In this document: in pieces, positions 43,232 to 52,904 of the stretch
Layout: each line of letters starts with the position of its first letter
Numbering within the stretch: position 1 is the first letter of the stretch
Assembly (NCBI GenBank): GCA_002869885.2
Contig: NEWR02000007.1
Span: 34,753 to 98,752, forward strand
Source of the DNA: Nitrospira sp. CG24C
Lineage (GTDB): Bacteria; Nitrospirota; Nitrospiria; Nitrospirales; Nitrospiraceae
Reading direction: 5' to 3'
DNA: 64,000 nt
Notes under the pieces: generated by a model
The model's input: only the letters and a program-made list of their open reading frames with translations
Told to the model about the DNA's origin: nothing
Databases searched by the model: none
Position numbers and translations under genes: made by a program

Positions 43232-44881
43232 CTATAACACTGAACCTGCATACTTCTTACGCAGGTGGTTACGAAGGACAATCGCCGTGAAATTCAATAG
43301 CACTACGACGGTAATCAATACCAGCGTAGTGATATAGACCATCGGTTTCGCTGCTTCCACATTGGGGGACTGGAAGCCTACGTCGTAAATATGAAATCCC
43401 AGGTGCATGAACTTCCGATCGAAGTGAAAAAAAGGCCAGGAACCGTCTACGGGGAGCGAAGGTGCAAGCTTTACGACTCCTGTCAGCATAAGCGGCGCCA
43501 CCTCGCCCGCAGCACGGGCCATTGCCAAGATCAATCCGGTCAGAATGCCCGGCAGGGCAGAGGGTATCACGACTTTGAGCATCGTTTCCAACTTCGTTGC
43601 GCCAAGGGCTAACGATCCCTCACGAAACTCTCTGGGCACGGCAGCCAGCCCTTCTTCTGTGGAGACAATGACCACCGGTACCGTGAGCAAGGCCAGGGTG
43701 AGTGACGCCCAGAGAATACCGCCGGTACCGAACGTCGGAGCCGGAAGCCGTTCGGGAAAGAAAAGGGTGTCGAGGGTTCCGCCGATGGCGTAAATGAAAA
43801 AGCCTAGTCCGAACACACCGAAGACAATCGAGGGGACGCCGGCAAGATTGTTGACGGCAATTCTCACAAGCCGAACCATGGCGCCCTGTCTGGCATATTC
43901 CCGCAGATAGAGTGCGGCAAGCACGCCAAAGGGCACGACGATGAGGCTCATGATGATGACCATCATCACGGTGCCGAAAATGGCCGGAAAAATGCCGCCT
44001 TCCGTGTTGGCTTCTCTAGGCTCAGTGCTGAGAACAGACCACACATTCGTAAGATAGATCCAGCTCTTGTGAAACAAACCCATCTCGTTCGGACGTAGTG
44101 CGCGAATGATCTGCCCTACGGGAATCTGCTTTTCTCGCCCATTCGCATCCACCATAAGGATAGAGTATTCATCGAATTGTGTCCGTAGTGCTTCCAATTC
44201 GATGGTTTTTTCCTGGTAACGAGATTCAGCGGCTACAACTTGAGCTTTGAGATCATCGATTTGCCCTCTCCCCCTCATATCTGGTACAGAGGAATTGCCA
44301 ATTTCGAACGTACGGATTTTCAGTCTGGCCTGTTCGATATCTGCGTTAATAGAGCCGATTTCATTTTTTTCGATCCTGGTGATCTGTCGATGAAGATCAT
44401 TGGCGGTGCTGATAAGTGAAACCAGGGCAATCCACCCTGCTTCATTTCCTTCAGCCTGAACTGCCTCTCCTCTGTAGACAGCCTTGATCCTGGCATACAT
44501 GTTGCCCCATTCGCGCCGTTCCAGAAGTACAATATCTGCCGGATACATTTCCGACACAATCTGATCGTCGTTGACCCATTTGAAGTCGAGCCCGTATATA
44601 TCGCGATTCCCGATTTTTATACGGAGACGGCCTTTCCCTTCAGGGCGATCCGGGGTGACTGAGCGAGGGATGATTTCGCGCCCGGCCAGTTGCCCCGTCA
44701 CATGCTGCTTATCTTTCAAGGTGAGTTCGACGATGTCAGAGATCCAAAAATAAGCCAGACCGTTGATCATGATCAACAACAACAGCCCAAAGACCATGAG
44801 CAGGGAGACCGAAACGCCGGCGGCACATCCCCAGATAAAGAGATTGCCGGAGGCGAGGAATTTTTTGAAAGAGGTGCGCAT
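43232..44881 (-). CDS. pstA: Phosphate ABC transporter permease PstA with long periplasmic insertion
   Basis: The C-terminal ~270 residues form a standard PstA permease, with GIFPAIFGTVMMVIIMSLIV, AALYLREYARQG, EEGLAAVPREFREGSLALGA (the EAA loop contacting PstB) and MARAAGEVAPLMLTGV. The first membrane helix (near 20-45) is followed by a long insertion of about 220 residues. That insertion includes a coiled coil (IGSINADIEQARLKIRTFEI, AAESRYQEKTIELEALRTQ) probably on the periplasmic side. At 549 residues it is about twice the E. coli length. Its ATG overlaps the pstC stop by one base. Confidence 0.93.
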   Translation of the reverse strand: MRTSFKKFLASGNLFIWGCAAGVSVSLLMVFGLLLLIMINGLAYFWISDIVELTLKDKQHVTGQLAGREIIPRSVTPDRPEGKGRLRIKIGNRDIYGLDFKWVNDDQIVSEMYPADIVLLERREWGNMYARIKAVYRGEAVQAEGNEAGWIALVSLISTANDLHRQITRIEKNEIGSINADIEQARLKIRTFEIGNSSVPDMRGRGQIDDLKAQVVAAESRYQEKTIELEALRTQFDEYSILMVDANGREKQIPVGQIIRALRPNEMGLFHKSWIYLTNVWSVLSTEPREANTEGGIFPAIFGTVMMVIIMSLIVVPFGVLAALYLREYARQGAMVRLVRIAVNNLAGVPSIVFGVFGLGFFIYAIGGTLDTLFFPERLPAPTFGTGGILWASLTLALLTVPVVIVSTEEGLAAVPREFREGSLALGATKLETMLKVVIPSALPGILTGLILAMARAAGEVAPLMLTGVVKLAPSLPVDGSWPFFHFDRKFMHLGFHIYDVGFQSPNVEAAKPMVYITTLVLITVVVLLNFTAIVLRNHLRKKYAGSVL

Positions 44882-47172
44882 TAGTACTGACTGTACTTTG
44901 TACGTAACCGTTGTCTAACGACTTCCGCTACCGTGTTGATGAGAAACGTAAACACAAATAGGAGCATCGCCGCCAAGAATAAGATGCGATAGAGGGTGCC
45001 TCCATGAGGGGCCTCTGGAATTTCCACGGCGATATTGGCCGATAACGTGCGAAAGCCGTTGAACAGGCTCCAATCCATAATGGGGGTGTTTCCTGTGGCC
45101 ATGAGGACAATCATGGTTTCTCCAATGGCCCGGCCAAAACCGATCATCGACGCCGAGAAGATCCCAGGGCTTGCCGAGATGAGCACGAGCTTGACAAGGG
45201 TCTGCCAGCGGGTGGCTCCCAGAGCAAGCGATCCGGCAATCAAATGCCGCGGGACGTTGGATAGGGCTTCCTCAGAAATACTGAAGATAATGGGGACGAT
45301 GGCAAAGCCCATCGCAAACCCCACCACCAGGGCATTTCGTTGGTCATACCTGAGACCCCAATGGGTGGCAAACCAGGATTTATAGTCGGCTCCGAACAGG
45401 AACGACTCGATCTGCTGGTTCAATCCCAGACAGATCCAGACGGAACAGATGACGACAGGAATCAGAACAAACGATTCCATTCCAGGGCGAAGGCGGCGAA
45501 CGATTGCGGCTGGGAGATATTGCCAAAGAACCGCCGTAACTATGACAGACAGGGGCACCACCACAGTCATTGCGACTATCGCGGGAAACATCCGTTCGAG
45601 CAAAGGCGCGAGCCACAAACCTGCCAGGAATCCCAGAATGACGGTCGGGAGCGCCGCCATGATCTCGATGGTCGGTTTGATCTTGGCTCGAAGGTTTGGG
45701 TGCATGAACATCGACGTATAGATGGCGCCTAACAGGGCCAGAGGTACGGCGAGCAGCATGGCGTACAAAGTCCCTTTCAACGTGCCGAAGATCAGAGGAA
45801 TGAGGCCGAACTTCGCCTCAAAGTCATCGGCGCCACTGGAGGATTGCCACACATGTTCCGGCTTCTCATAGCCTTCATACCAGACAGGTTTGAACAGGGT
45901 TGCGAATGTGGTCTCAGGGTGAGGGTTGCGAATCGCATAGGTGAGCAATTCTCCCTGGTCGGTGAGGGCTACGGCTCCATCGGCTTTTGGAGAAAATGTC
46001 AGGGTACGAATCGCCTGCTGGTTTCCCTGCAGCTTCAACAGAGTCTGCGAGGAAGTGGAGTAATGGACGAAAAGATTGCCTTGCATATCGCCGGTGATGA
46101 ATCCTTTGTCGCGAAGCGAGGGAGAAATCACGGTGACGGGAGACGGATGCGCGTCGAACTGATGAATCAAACGAAAGCGAGTCGTCGAGCTTTCTTGAGC
46201 CTGACGCACCGGCATCCAGACTGAGACATCGCCGGCGCTGCTGCCGATGGCCAGTGAACGGTCTCCAATCAAGTAGGAGAGGGCGGTGACTGAAGCGCCG
46301 GACGGAGACACGGATGTGGCTTCGGTGAGACTCGGCTGGGCATCCTCTCGCACTTCATAGTGGTAGAGGTTCCCGGCGGCTGTTCCAATCGACAGGGTTT
46401 CGCCTCGGCTATCGAAGATCACGGCCGTCACTGGCTCAGCGCCATGTCCCATCAGCGCAACCGGAGCCTTGCCAGATGCCAGGGCGGCATACCACAGGCG
46501 TCCATGATCCGTTAGGGCTGCGGTGAGTATGCCTCGCTCCGTCGGCTGATAGGCCAACCGAATAATTGGTTCTTTAGAGGGAGTCAATTGCACTGGAGTG
46601 CCAAGGGTGACCGTTGGAACAATGAGGCGAGCCCCCCCTTCGTAGCCGGCTGTGAACTCAATCGCCACAGGAATGATACGGCCATCGTCCGTGCCGAAGG
46701 CCAATCGATTGCCGATACCGACCGCTCGAGCAATGGCGGTGACGCGAACTTTGGCTAACTCCGGAGGAAGGTCAAGGGTGATGGGCGCGCCGGATTGCAC
46801 ATTGAAAAAGCTGATCTGCCGGTCTGATCCCGCTGTGAGTTGGTAGATAATCTCTTGATATTCATCCATCCCGACCAGGCTGGATTGCGGGAGCGCTCCT
46901 GGTGGAGGGGTGCCGGAAACGTGACCGATCTGGGTTCCTTGTGGAGGGAAAAATACTGGGACCACTTCTTTCACCAGGAAAATAAAAATGCAGACAATGC
47001 TCAGGATGACGGCGATCCCACCCATGGTGATGACGACTTTGGCAAGCCGATCGAAGATGCGGCGCCTTGTCACGCTGGCTGAGTGGTGCGATATCGTTTG
47101 TAGGGGCGTATGACCATACGCCCCTACAGTTGGTGGGGAGGGGGCTAGAGCGGGATCGCCGTCGTTACTCAA
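44881..47172 (-). CDS. pstC: Phosphate ABC transporter permease PstC with beta-propeller-like domain
   Basis: The C-terminal ~310 residues are the PstC permease, with [59 protein letters not shown] and [16 protein letters not shown]. After a first membrane helix ([20 protein letters not shown]) comes a ~350-residue insertion with repeated beta segments such as [20 protein letters not shown] and [14 protein letters not shown], suggesting a propeller-like periplasmic domain. At 763 residues it is much longer than E. coli PstC (~320), though long forms are known in pseudomonads. Its start overlaps the pstS stop by 8 nt. Residues near 15-26 ([10 protein letters not shown]) are encoded by a palindrome. 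Confidence 0.92.
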   Translation of the reverse strand: MSNDGDPALAPSPPTVGAYGHTPLQTISHHSASVTRRRIFDRLAKVVITMGGIAVILSIVCIFIFLVKEVVPVFFPPQGTQIGHVSGTPPPGALPQSSLVGMDEYQEIIYQLTAGSDRQISFFNVQSGAPITLDLPPELAKVRVTAIARAVGIGNRLAFGTDDGRIIPVAIEFTAGYEGGARLIVPTVTLGTPVQLTPSKEPIIRLAYQPTERGILTAALTDHGRLWYAALASGKAPVALMGHGAEPVTAVIFDSRGETLSIGTAAGNLYHYEVREDAQPSLTEATSVSPSGASVTALSYLIGDRSLAIGSSAGDVSVWMPVRQAQESSTTRFRLIHQFDAHPSPVTVISPSLRDKGFITGDMQGNLFVHYSTSSQTLLKLQGNQQAIRTLTFSPKADGAVALTDQGELLTYAIRNPHPETTFATLFKPVWYEGYEKPEHVWQSSSGADDFEAKFGLIPLIFGTLKGTLYAMLLAVPLALLGAIYTSMFMHPNLRAKIKPTIEIMAALPTVILGFLAGLWLAPLLERMFPAIVAMTVVVPLSVIVTAVLWQYLPAAIVRRLRPGMESFVLIPVVICSVWICLGLNQQIESFLFGADYKSWFATHWGLRYDQRNALVVGFAMGFAIVPIIFSISEEALSNVPRHLIAGSLALGATRWQTLVKLVLISASPGIFSASMIGFGRAIGETMIVLMATGNTPIMDWSLFNGFRTLSANIAVEIPEAPHGGTLYRILFLAAMLLFVFTFLINTVAEVVRQRLRTKYSQY
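47100..47127. repeat. Perfect 13-bp-arm palindrome inside the pstC start region
   Basis: GTAGGGGCGTATG-AC-CATACGCCCCTAC lies in the coding part of pstC, 38-65 nt beyond the pstS stop. It would form a strong mRNA hairpin at the pstS-pstC junction, suited to protecting the pstS message or limiting pstC expression. Effect inferred, not shown. Confidence 0.85.
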
Positions 47173-48157
47173 GCTTCTTGAGTTCCTTCTCGATTGCGTC
47201 GGCCTTCAGCGGGAAAAACCCGTCCTTGATCACCACTTGCTGGCCTTCTTTACTGTAGATGAATTTGAGAAATTCTCCGACGATCGGGTCTAACGGTTTA
47301 TTGGGCGCCTTGTTGACATAGAGATAGAGGTGGCGCCAGAGCGGATAGGATCCATTGTCCGCGTTTTGTTGGCTGGCTTCTTTGAACGGTCCATCCTCTT
47401 TCTCGGCCAGCGGAACAGCGCGCACGTTCGATGTGAGGTAGCCGATGCCGCTATAGCCAATGCCGGATTGATCTTCGCTCACGCTTTGGACTACGGAGGC
47501 TGACCCAGGCTGTTCTTTGACTTCGTCCTTGAAATCTCCGTTCTTCAGCGCATGTTCCTTGAAAAACCCATAGGTGCCGGAGGCTGAGTTCCGTCCATAG
47601 ATACTGATAGGATCGTTGCCTAGGCCATCTGCCAAACCGGCCTGTTTCCAGAGCTGAATGTTCTCATTGTGGCCCCAGCGACGGCTCTTCGAAAAGATCG
47701 CATCGACTTGCGCCATCGTGAGGCCCTTGACCGGATTGTCTTTGTTGACATAGACGGCGAGCGCGTCGATGGCAACCGGGAACGCAGTGGGTTTATATCT
47801 GAATTTTCTTTCGAAGGAATCCAGCTCGGTATTCTTCATCGTGCGAGACATTGGTCCAAGCTGTGCCGTGCCTTCGATCAAGGCCGGAGGAGCTGTGCTC
47901 GAGCCCTTCCCTTCGATCTGGATTTTGACGTTGGGATATTGTTTGCGAAACCCTTCGGCCCAGAGCGTCATGAGATTGTTGAGCGTATCCGAGCCGATGC
48001 TGTTGACATTACCGGACACCCCACTGACTTTGACATAGCCTTTCAAGGCTGGGTCAAGTTTGATCGCATCATCGGCATAGACCGATGGGATACTTGAGAT
48101 AAGAGCCCCGAGGAAAACGGCGCACCATAGACTGGATCGGACAGCTGATTTATTCAT
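47165..48157 (-). CDS. pstS: Phosphate-binding protein PstS
   Basis: The 330-residue periplasmic protein has a signal peptide ([20 protein letters not shown] then ADD). The substrate-binding pattern includes [40 protein letters not shown] and [23 protein letters not shown] and RNSASGT supply phosphate ligands in the family. It is the first gene of the operon and delivers phosphate to PstCA. AAGGAG precedes the ATG. A Pho-box-like triple repeat lies about 50-80 nt upstream of the start. Confidence 0.96.
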   Translation of the reverse strand: MNKSAVRSSLWCAVFLGALISSIPSVYADDAIKLDPALKGYVKVSGVSGNVNSIGSDTLNNLMTLWAEGFRKQYPNVKIQIEGKGSSTAPPALIEGTAQLGPMSRTMKNTELDSFERKFRYKPTAFPVAIDALAVYVNKDNPVKGLTMAQVDAIFSKSRRWGHNENIQLWKQAGLADGLGNDPISIYGRNSASGTYGFFKEHALKNGDFKDEVKEQPGSASVVQSVSEDQSGIGYSGIGYLTSNVRAVPLAEKEDGPFKEASQQNADNGSYPLWRHLYLYVNKAPNKPLDPIVGEFLKFIYSKEGQQVVIKDGFFPLKADAIEKELKKLE

Positions 48158-48206
48158 TGAGACTCCTTTCGGTACTCATAAAGATGGATGCGGTCTGTTA
48201 CCAGAG

Positions 48207-48234
48207 CATTACGTCAATGTTACAACGGTGTTAA
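48207..48234 (-). promoter_or_regulatory. Pho-box-like direct repeats upstream of pstS
   Basis: On the minus strand TTAACA, GTAACA and GTAATG lie at exact 11-nt steps. The same arrangement occurs before the porin gene (49677-49704). The 11-nt spacing is characteristic of PhoB/PhoP-type sites. No regulator gene is in the window. Confidence 0.65.
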
Positions 48235-48284
48235 CTCCCGCAAAAACTCTGCTGATTCCAAGCGTCTGAACCGGGAAGCCGTCG

Positions 48285-49595
48285 TTAATAATTCCACTGC
48301 AATTGAAAACGGACAAGCTGTCCATCGTGGATGGCATAGGGCGGGGTTGTAGGATCTGTGCGTTTCATCCAGGAATAGGCAACGGTCAGCTCAAGCGCCT
48401 TGTTGAATTGATATTCCACTCCCACTTCTGTTTCCCGGACGACATTGAAGGGCGAATTGATCCGGTTTTTCTTTCCGCCGGCGTATTGTTGCCAGCGTAT
48501 GTAGGGCATCACATTGTCCCACTTATACATGGCTTGAACATATCCGCCTTGAAGGTCGGCTTCCCGAACGGCTGTCCGGGCTTCGTTCAGTTCCGGCCCT
48601 CTGCCCCAGTTCCATTCTGCTTGAAGCCCGAAGGGTTGAGGGTACAGCACGAAATGTGCGCCGATTCTCTCGTCGAGTATATTCCCGCTGTTGGGAATGG
48701 CAACCGCTCCTTGTGCAGCTGTTGCTGTTGTTGTTACTGGAACATTGACTGCCCCACGATACGCATCGACTCCGACTTGCACGATTTGCCCATAGGGCAA
48801 TTCGAAGGGGTAGGTGGAATGCAGCACGATGTGTTTATTGTCATTGGCTTCATTGACATTCAACGTCTGGCCGTTATGCACCCCGATGCCAAAAATACCG
48901 TAGTCTCCGGACCCTTTGAGGCCCTTTTCAACCAGGCTGCGGAATAATTTCCTGGTCTCCATCGGTGTGTAATAGAGGAAAAAACCGGTATCCCGCTCAT
49001 TGGGTACCGCGCTGTTGATCGCATCGGTCCGATCCAACGCCAGCCGATTTTGGCTGGACTGTAACACTTCAAACCCAAACGGAACCTTCGAGATCCCTGC
49101 TCGGATACGGAATTCTTTGTCCTTCGTCAGGAACACATCGGCATAGAGGTCTCGAATTTGGGCAAAGTTTTGGTTATTAAGGGTGGTTCCAGTGGTTGGG
49201 GTGCCTTGCGCAAATTCCGTCTGCATATAGAGGGACACCCGTTCGTGGATATCGCCGGAGATGACGATGCGGCCCCGCCGGAGGAAAGATCCTTTATTGT
49301 TGCCGATGCCACCGTCGTTATCGCTGACCAGTTGTTTATCGTCAGTAATGTAGTTGTAACGCATTTGGGTATAGCCGCGGATGCTGATTTTTTCATACCA
49401 TTTTTCGGTCGTGGCTCTTTCTGCAGTAATGGCTTCTTGTTTTTCCTGGTCGGCTTTAGCCTTGAGCCATTCTTCTTTGGTGAAGAGGCCTTTCTCGTAG
49501 AGGGTGTCCTCAAGTCCAGCTTGGGCCATGTTGGCCTGGACGATGATCCCAAGGCTGATCACACAGGCGATGGTCGCGATCCACGGTCGTCTCAT
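48285..49595 (-). CDS. Phosphate-selective porin O/P family protein
   Basis: The 436-residue protein has a signal peptide (ATIACVISLGIIVQANMAQA), a short coiled-coil-like helix (KEEWLKAKADQEKQEA) and then a beta-barrel. Barrel features include ISIRGYTQMRYNY, SFLRRGRIVISGDIHERVSL, FRIRAGISKVPFGFEVLQSS and GVEYQFNKALELTVAYSW, with C-terminal RFQLQWNY. It fits the OprO/OprP family of anion-selective outer-membrane porins induced by phosphate limitation. Proximity to pst and a matching Pho-box-like repeat support a phosphate role; selectivity is inferred. Confidence 0.9.
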   Translation of the reverse strand: MRRPWIATIACVISLGIIVQANMAQAGLEDTLYEKGLFTKEEWLKAKADQEKQEAITAERATTEKWYEKISIRGYTQMRYNYITDDKQLVSDNDGGIGNNKGSFLRRGRIVISGDIHERVSLYMQTEFAQGTPTTGTTLNNQNFAQIRDLYADVFLTKDKEFRIRAGISKVPFGFEVLQSSQNRLALDRTDAINSAVPNERDTGFFLYYTPMETRKLFRSLVEKGLKGSGDYGIFGIGVHNGQTLNVNEANDNKHIVLHSTYPFELPYGQIVQVGVDAYRGAVNVPVTTTATAAQGAVAIPNSGNILDERIGAHFVLYPQPFGLQAEWNWGRGPELNEARTAVREADLQGGYVQAMYKWDNVMPYIRWQQYAGGKKNRINSPFNVVRETEVGVEYQFNKALELTVAYSWMKRTDPTTPPYAIHDGQLVRFQLQWNY

Positions 49596-49676
49596 TCACA
49601 TACCTCCTGTTATACCTATTGGAAACTATCCATTGGCTTCTATGAGCAAAAATATAGGCCACCCTTATTAAAACGA

Positions 49677-49704
49677 GATGACAGTGGTGTTACAGGATTG
49701 TTAA
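49677..49704 (-). promoter_or_regulatory. Pho-box-like direct repeats upstream of the porin gene
   Basis: On the minus strand TTAACA, GTAACA and GTCATC lie at exact 11-nt steps, 80-110 nt before the porin start. The match to the site before pstS includes all fixed positions of the first two half-sites. Confidence 0.65.
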
Positions 49705-49756
49705 TTTAAGATGGAGATTCGAAAAACTTGGAGCAAACGGGACGAGTGGGACAGGG

Positions 49757-49822
49757 GAGGGGTTCGAGGTCCGAAGTGCGAGGTTTTTCGAACTTCGAAC
49801 ACAGAACTTCGAACTTCGTCGT
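49757..49822. repeat. GAACTTC 7-nt-unit array behind gspK
   Basis: Units such as GAACTTC, GAACACA, GAACTTC, GAACTTC form the array. The part 49792-49819 matches 17456-17483 with one mismatch. It abuts the gspK stop codon (49829). Confidence 0.7.
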
Positions 49823-49828
49823 AGCCTG

Positions 49829-50779
49829 CTAGAGGACGCGGTAGTACTGCACCGTGCTCATTCCAGTACCAGCATCGCGCTGGAGCACCACGACCGCATT
49901 TCTGGTTACTTCGTTGACCTTCACAGTCATGCGGGCCAAGAACAGGTTGCTCTGGACGTCAATCAGACCTTTGCCGCGGAGTTCCGGTCCAAATTCCGCA
50001 AAGCTACTCACACGATCCAAATCTAGAACGGTTTTGTATGGCCGAGATTGAATAATGTCTCCCGCTACGCCTTGCGTTATACGGACATCGAGGGCCTGAA
50101 GGACAAGGGAATCCGCCGTGTTCATATTCATCTTGCTGTCACCAGCTGAGTCATAGACGGCCACCAGTTTGGAAAGTTTTGCCAGGATTTCTGGCGTCAT
50201 CCCCTTAATCAGGCGTAACTCCAAAAATGTCTGTAGCGGAGCATTTGCTGCCCGGTAGGAGGGACGCAGTGATTGATAGTAAATGCTTTCTGCGCCGGAG
50301 GGTTCTGGAGTTTCATCCTGATCAACCCAGTCGACGATGGCATCTACCAAGTCCGGATTGATCTGTACAAGTTCGAAGAGCCGCTTGAATTTCCCAACCT
50401 TGATCTTCTTTGCATTGGCATCTACAGAGAGGACAGCCAGGTCGTTTAAGTTCAGCTTGCCTCTTTCATCCTCGATCTTCGCGTTCAGCAAACCGTCCCC
50501 GATGACATAGTTCGTGATGGGGAAGGCCCACAAGTCGGTGAGGGCATCGAAGGGCTGGCCCGCTTGCTTGTCCTTCAAGAAGTCTTGCTGCAAGACGCCA
50601 CGGGCTGCCTGCACCGATGCGCGAGCGAGCACGGTCGCTTTAAAGTTATCGCGGAAAGCCGCAGCGTCGCGGTATTCCCGCCTTGCCTCGGCGTCGAACT
50701 CGAGAATCATTGCAACTAGGAGGGTAAGGACCAGGAGGGTGAGGAGGAGGGCGATACCACGTTCATCAGACCTTTGCAT
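49829..50779 (-). CDS. gspK: Type II secretion minor pseudopilin GspK
   Basis: The 316-residue protein begins with the pseudopilin-like SDERGIALLLTLLVLTLLVA, with the Gly-Ile-Ala-Leu start of GspK rather than a Phe. The periplasmic domain has KLNLNDLAVLSVDANAKKIK, IVDWVDQDETPEPSGAESIY (the Ca-binding-type WxDxD region) and YDSAGDSKMNMNTADSLVL with a helix-hairpin-helix part. GspK caps the pseudopilus with GspI and GspJ. It is the last gene of the operon and overlaps gspM by 14 nt. Confidence 0.93.
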   Translation of the reverse strand: MQRSDERGIALLLTLLVLTLLVAMILEFDAEARREYRDAAAFRDNFKATVLARASVQAARGVLQQDFLKDKQAGQPFDALTDLWAFPITNYVIGDGLLNAKIEDERGKLNLNDLAVLSVDANAKKIKVGKFKRLFELVQINPDLVDAIVDWVDQDETPEPSGAESIYYQSLRPSYRAANAPLQTFLELRLIKGMTPEILAKLSKLVAVYDSAGDSKMNMNTADSLVLQALDVRITQGVAGDIIQSRPYKTVLDLDRVSSFAEFGPELRGKGLIDVQSNLFLARMTVKVNEVTRNAVVVLQRDAGTGMSTVQYYRVL

Positions 50780-51314
50780 AGGTCACGATTTTCAGTGTCG
50801 CGTCGAGATTGACCGGGTTATCGTATTTGGGTTTCATCTGCAGATGGTGGACCTGGACGTCATAGGGCGCCTTTTCGATGGCCAGCAACAGCGCGAGGAG
50901 CTGGGGTAGCGTCACGCCGTCCAGTCGAAGATCGACTGAAGTCTCTTGATAGCCCTGGACAACGATGGGCGCTTGTGGCTGCATGCCGGCGATGCGATCG
51001 CGAATCTGCGCGGTTGTCGTCGCTTCTTCCATGAAGGCCAGCAGCGAAAACTGGGCCGGCGGAACTGGCATACGTTGTTCGAGCTTGGCGATGCGCGCCT
51101 GCTTGACGACATAGTCTTGCGCGACAAGCGCAAGCTCCTGACTGTCTTTCGCTTTCCGTTTCGCCTGGCGATCGAGCTTGTCGATCGTCGTCATGAGCGG
51201 ATCGACGATCAGCAGAAAGATAAGCGCAACTGCGACCACGCCTCCGCCTGCAGCCACGATGATGCGCTCGCGCTGTGAGAACTGCAGCCACCGTTCTTTC
51301 AGCATCTGCATCAT
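50766..51314 (-). CDS. gspM: Type II secretion inner-membrane protein GspM
   Basis: The 182-residue protein has a short cytosolic N-terminus (LKERWLQFSQRERIIVAAGG), one membrane helix (GGVVAVALIFLLIVDPLM), a coiled coil (IDKLDRQAKRKAKDSQELAL) and a small ferredoxin-like periplasmic domain. The pattern SQRERxxxxxG before the helix is family-typical. GspM partners GspL in the inner-membrane platform. Its start overlaps gspL by 4 nt. Confidence 0.86.
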   Translation of the reverse strand: MMQMLKERWLQFSQRERIIVAAGGGVVAVALIFLLIVDPLMTTIDKLDRQAKRKAKDSQELALVAQDYVVKQARIAKLEQRMPVPPAQFSLLAFMEEATTTAQIRDRIAGMQPQAPIVVQGYQETSVDLRLDGVTLPQLLALLLAIEKAPYDVQVHHLQMKPKYDNPVNLDATLKIVTYAKV

Positions 51315-52885
51315 GGCCGTTGCACCATATAGGTCAGGCGAAACACGACTTGGTTCGGCACAGCCCCGACGCGGGTATCGCTGATAGAGACGTCTTGAAA
51401 GGTTTCGTCCGAGACGAAAGCCTGTTTGATTTTATCGACCGCATCGAAGGTCGTGGTTTCACCTTCCAAATGGACGCTGGTCCCGTCGATCGTCAGATCC
51501 CGCACTTTCAACGGCACGCCTGGCGGCACATGCTTCACCAGTTCTGCAAGGCCGGCAAGGACGTTGTAGCCTCTACCGTCGACAATCGAGAGACCTTTTT
51601 CCAGCTGCGACAGTCGATAGCGCGCCTGATCCAATTCCTCGCCTGGGCTTGCGCCTGGACCGAAGGTTTGCGCGTATTGCGCCTGGAGCCCGCTCTTGAG
51701 GCTCTTGACCGTCGAATCCTTGAGCATCACGCGCACTGAGAGATCCATCAGCCCCAAAACAGCCAGGATGAATCCACCCCATAAGGCCAGCCGGCGATCC
51801 TGTTTCGAGACATCCTTTGTGGCGGATGCGGCATCGGTTCCGGATTTGAAGTCGATGGCGAGCCCTGATCCCGCCAACCTCGACTTCCAGCGGGGGCGGA
51901 CAATATTTGGATGGATTGCCAATCCGAATGCAATGGAAAATGCGCGGGGACAACTCGATCCAAACCCTTGCCGTGGGCCGACCGGGAGTAGGCCCAGTTG
52001 ATGCGCCATATGTCCGCTCAACTCTCTGAGCTTAGAACCGCCGCCCGATACCCAGCAATGAGTCAGCCGTTGATGGACTGCGCCTTCGTAGGCATGGAGG
52101 GAGACGCGCAGCTCTTTGAGGACCGGTTCGAGCCAGGCATCGACTTCCTGTACGGCCATGGCCCGTTTCCGCCGTTCCGCTTCGGCGAAGCTGCAAGCAT
52201 GACGAACGGCGAGAGCAAGGGTGAGATGATTCCCGCCCCAGAGTACGGTCCGTAACAGCACCGGACGGCCTTCATGCACCAGGCACAAGGTGGTCTTCGA
52301 AGCTCCGACATCGATGATCGCCATGTCGCCGGGAACCTGGGCTCCTTCCTCTTTCAAAAACTGGCTGACAGAAAACAAGGCCATGCCGTCAATCGTGATC
52401 GCCGAGGGGTTCAGGTCGGCGGAGGCCATAAACCCTAAATGTTCGGCAATTTTTGATTTGGGCGCTGCGGTGACGAGGACATCGGACCCGGTAATTTTCG
52501 TTGCCCCTTCCTGCGATTCTCGCGCCGGCAATAGCAGACTGCCGATGGTGACGTCCTCCAGGGGCATGGGAATCAAGTTTTCCATTTCGAACGGAACAAC
52601 CTGCGCCAGCTTGGAGGCATCGCGAAAGGGGAAAGAGAGGGTTCTGATAAACACATCCTGGCAGGGGAGTGCTGTGACAATTTCCCCACCGCCATACAGA
52701 CCATGCTGCCAGAGGAAGTTTCTGAGCATGGCCGTTCGCTGCGCCGGTTCCGTGTGTTTCTGCCCCCCATGAGGCACGGGCTGGTGAAAATATTCCACCG
52801 ACTCGCGCCCGGTCAGGCGTCGGCGAAACCGCACAGCTTTAAAAGCTGTCTGTCCGATATCGAGCCCGACACAATCAGCAATCAT
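51311..52885 (-). CDS. gspL: Type II secretion platform protein GspL (PilM-like plus PilN-like)
   Basis: The 524-residue protein has a PilM/GspL actin-like cytosolic domain: GLDIGQTAFKAVRFRR, FIRTLSFPFRDASKLAQVVP, MAIIDVGASKTTLCLVHEGR and HCWVSGGGSKLRELSGHMA. A membrane helix (RRLALWGGFILAVLGLMDL) follows near 370, and then a PilN-like periplasmic domain. GspL binds the GspE ATPase and GspM. Order and overlap with gspM fit; the N-terminal ATP motif resembles PilM. Confidence 0.9.
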   Translation of the reverse strand: MIADCVGLDIGQTAFKAVRFRRRLTGRESVEYFHQPVPHGGQKHTEPAQRTAMLRNFLWQHGLYGGGEIVTALPCQDVFIRTLSFPFRDASKLAQVVPFEMENLIPMPLEDVTIGSLLLPARESQEGATKITGSDVLVTAAPKSKIAEHLGFMASADLNPSAITIDGMALFSVSQFLKEEGAQVPGDMAIIDVGASKTTLCLVHEGRPVLLRTVLWGGNHLTLALAVRHACSFAEAERRKRAMAVQEVDAWLEPVLKELRVSLHAYEGAVHQRLTHCWVSGGGSKLRELSGHMAHQLGLLPVGPRQGFGSSCPRAFSIAFGLAIHPNIVRPRWKSRLAGSGLAIDFKSGTDAASATKDVSKQDRRLALWGGFILAVLGLMDLSVRVMLKDSTVKSLKSGLQAQYAQTFGPGASPGEELDQARYRLSQLEKGLSIVDGRGYNVLAGLAELVKHVPPGVPLKVRDLTIDGTSVHLEGETTTFDAVDKIKQAFVSDETFQDVSISDTRVGAVPNQVVFRLTYMVQRP

Positions 52886-52904
52886 TAACAGCCCTGTTCA
52901 CGAA

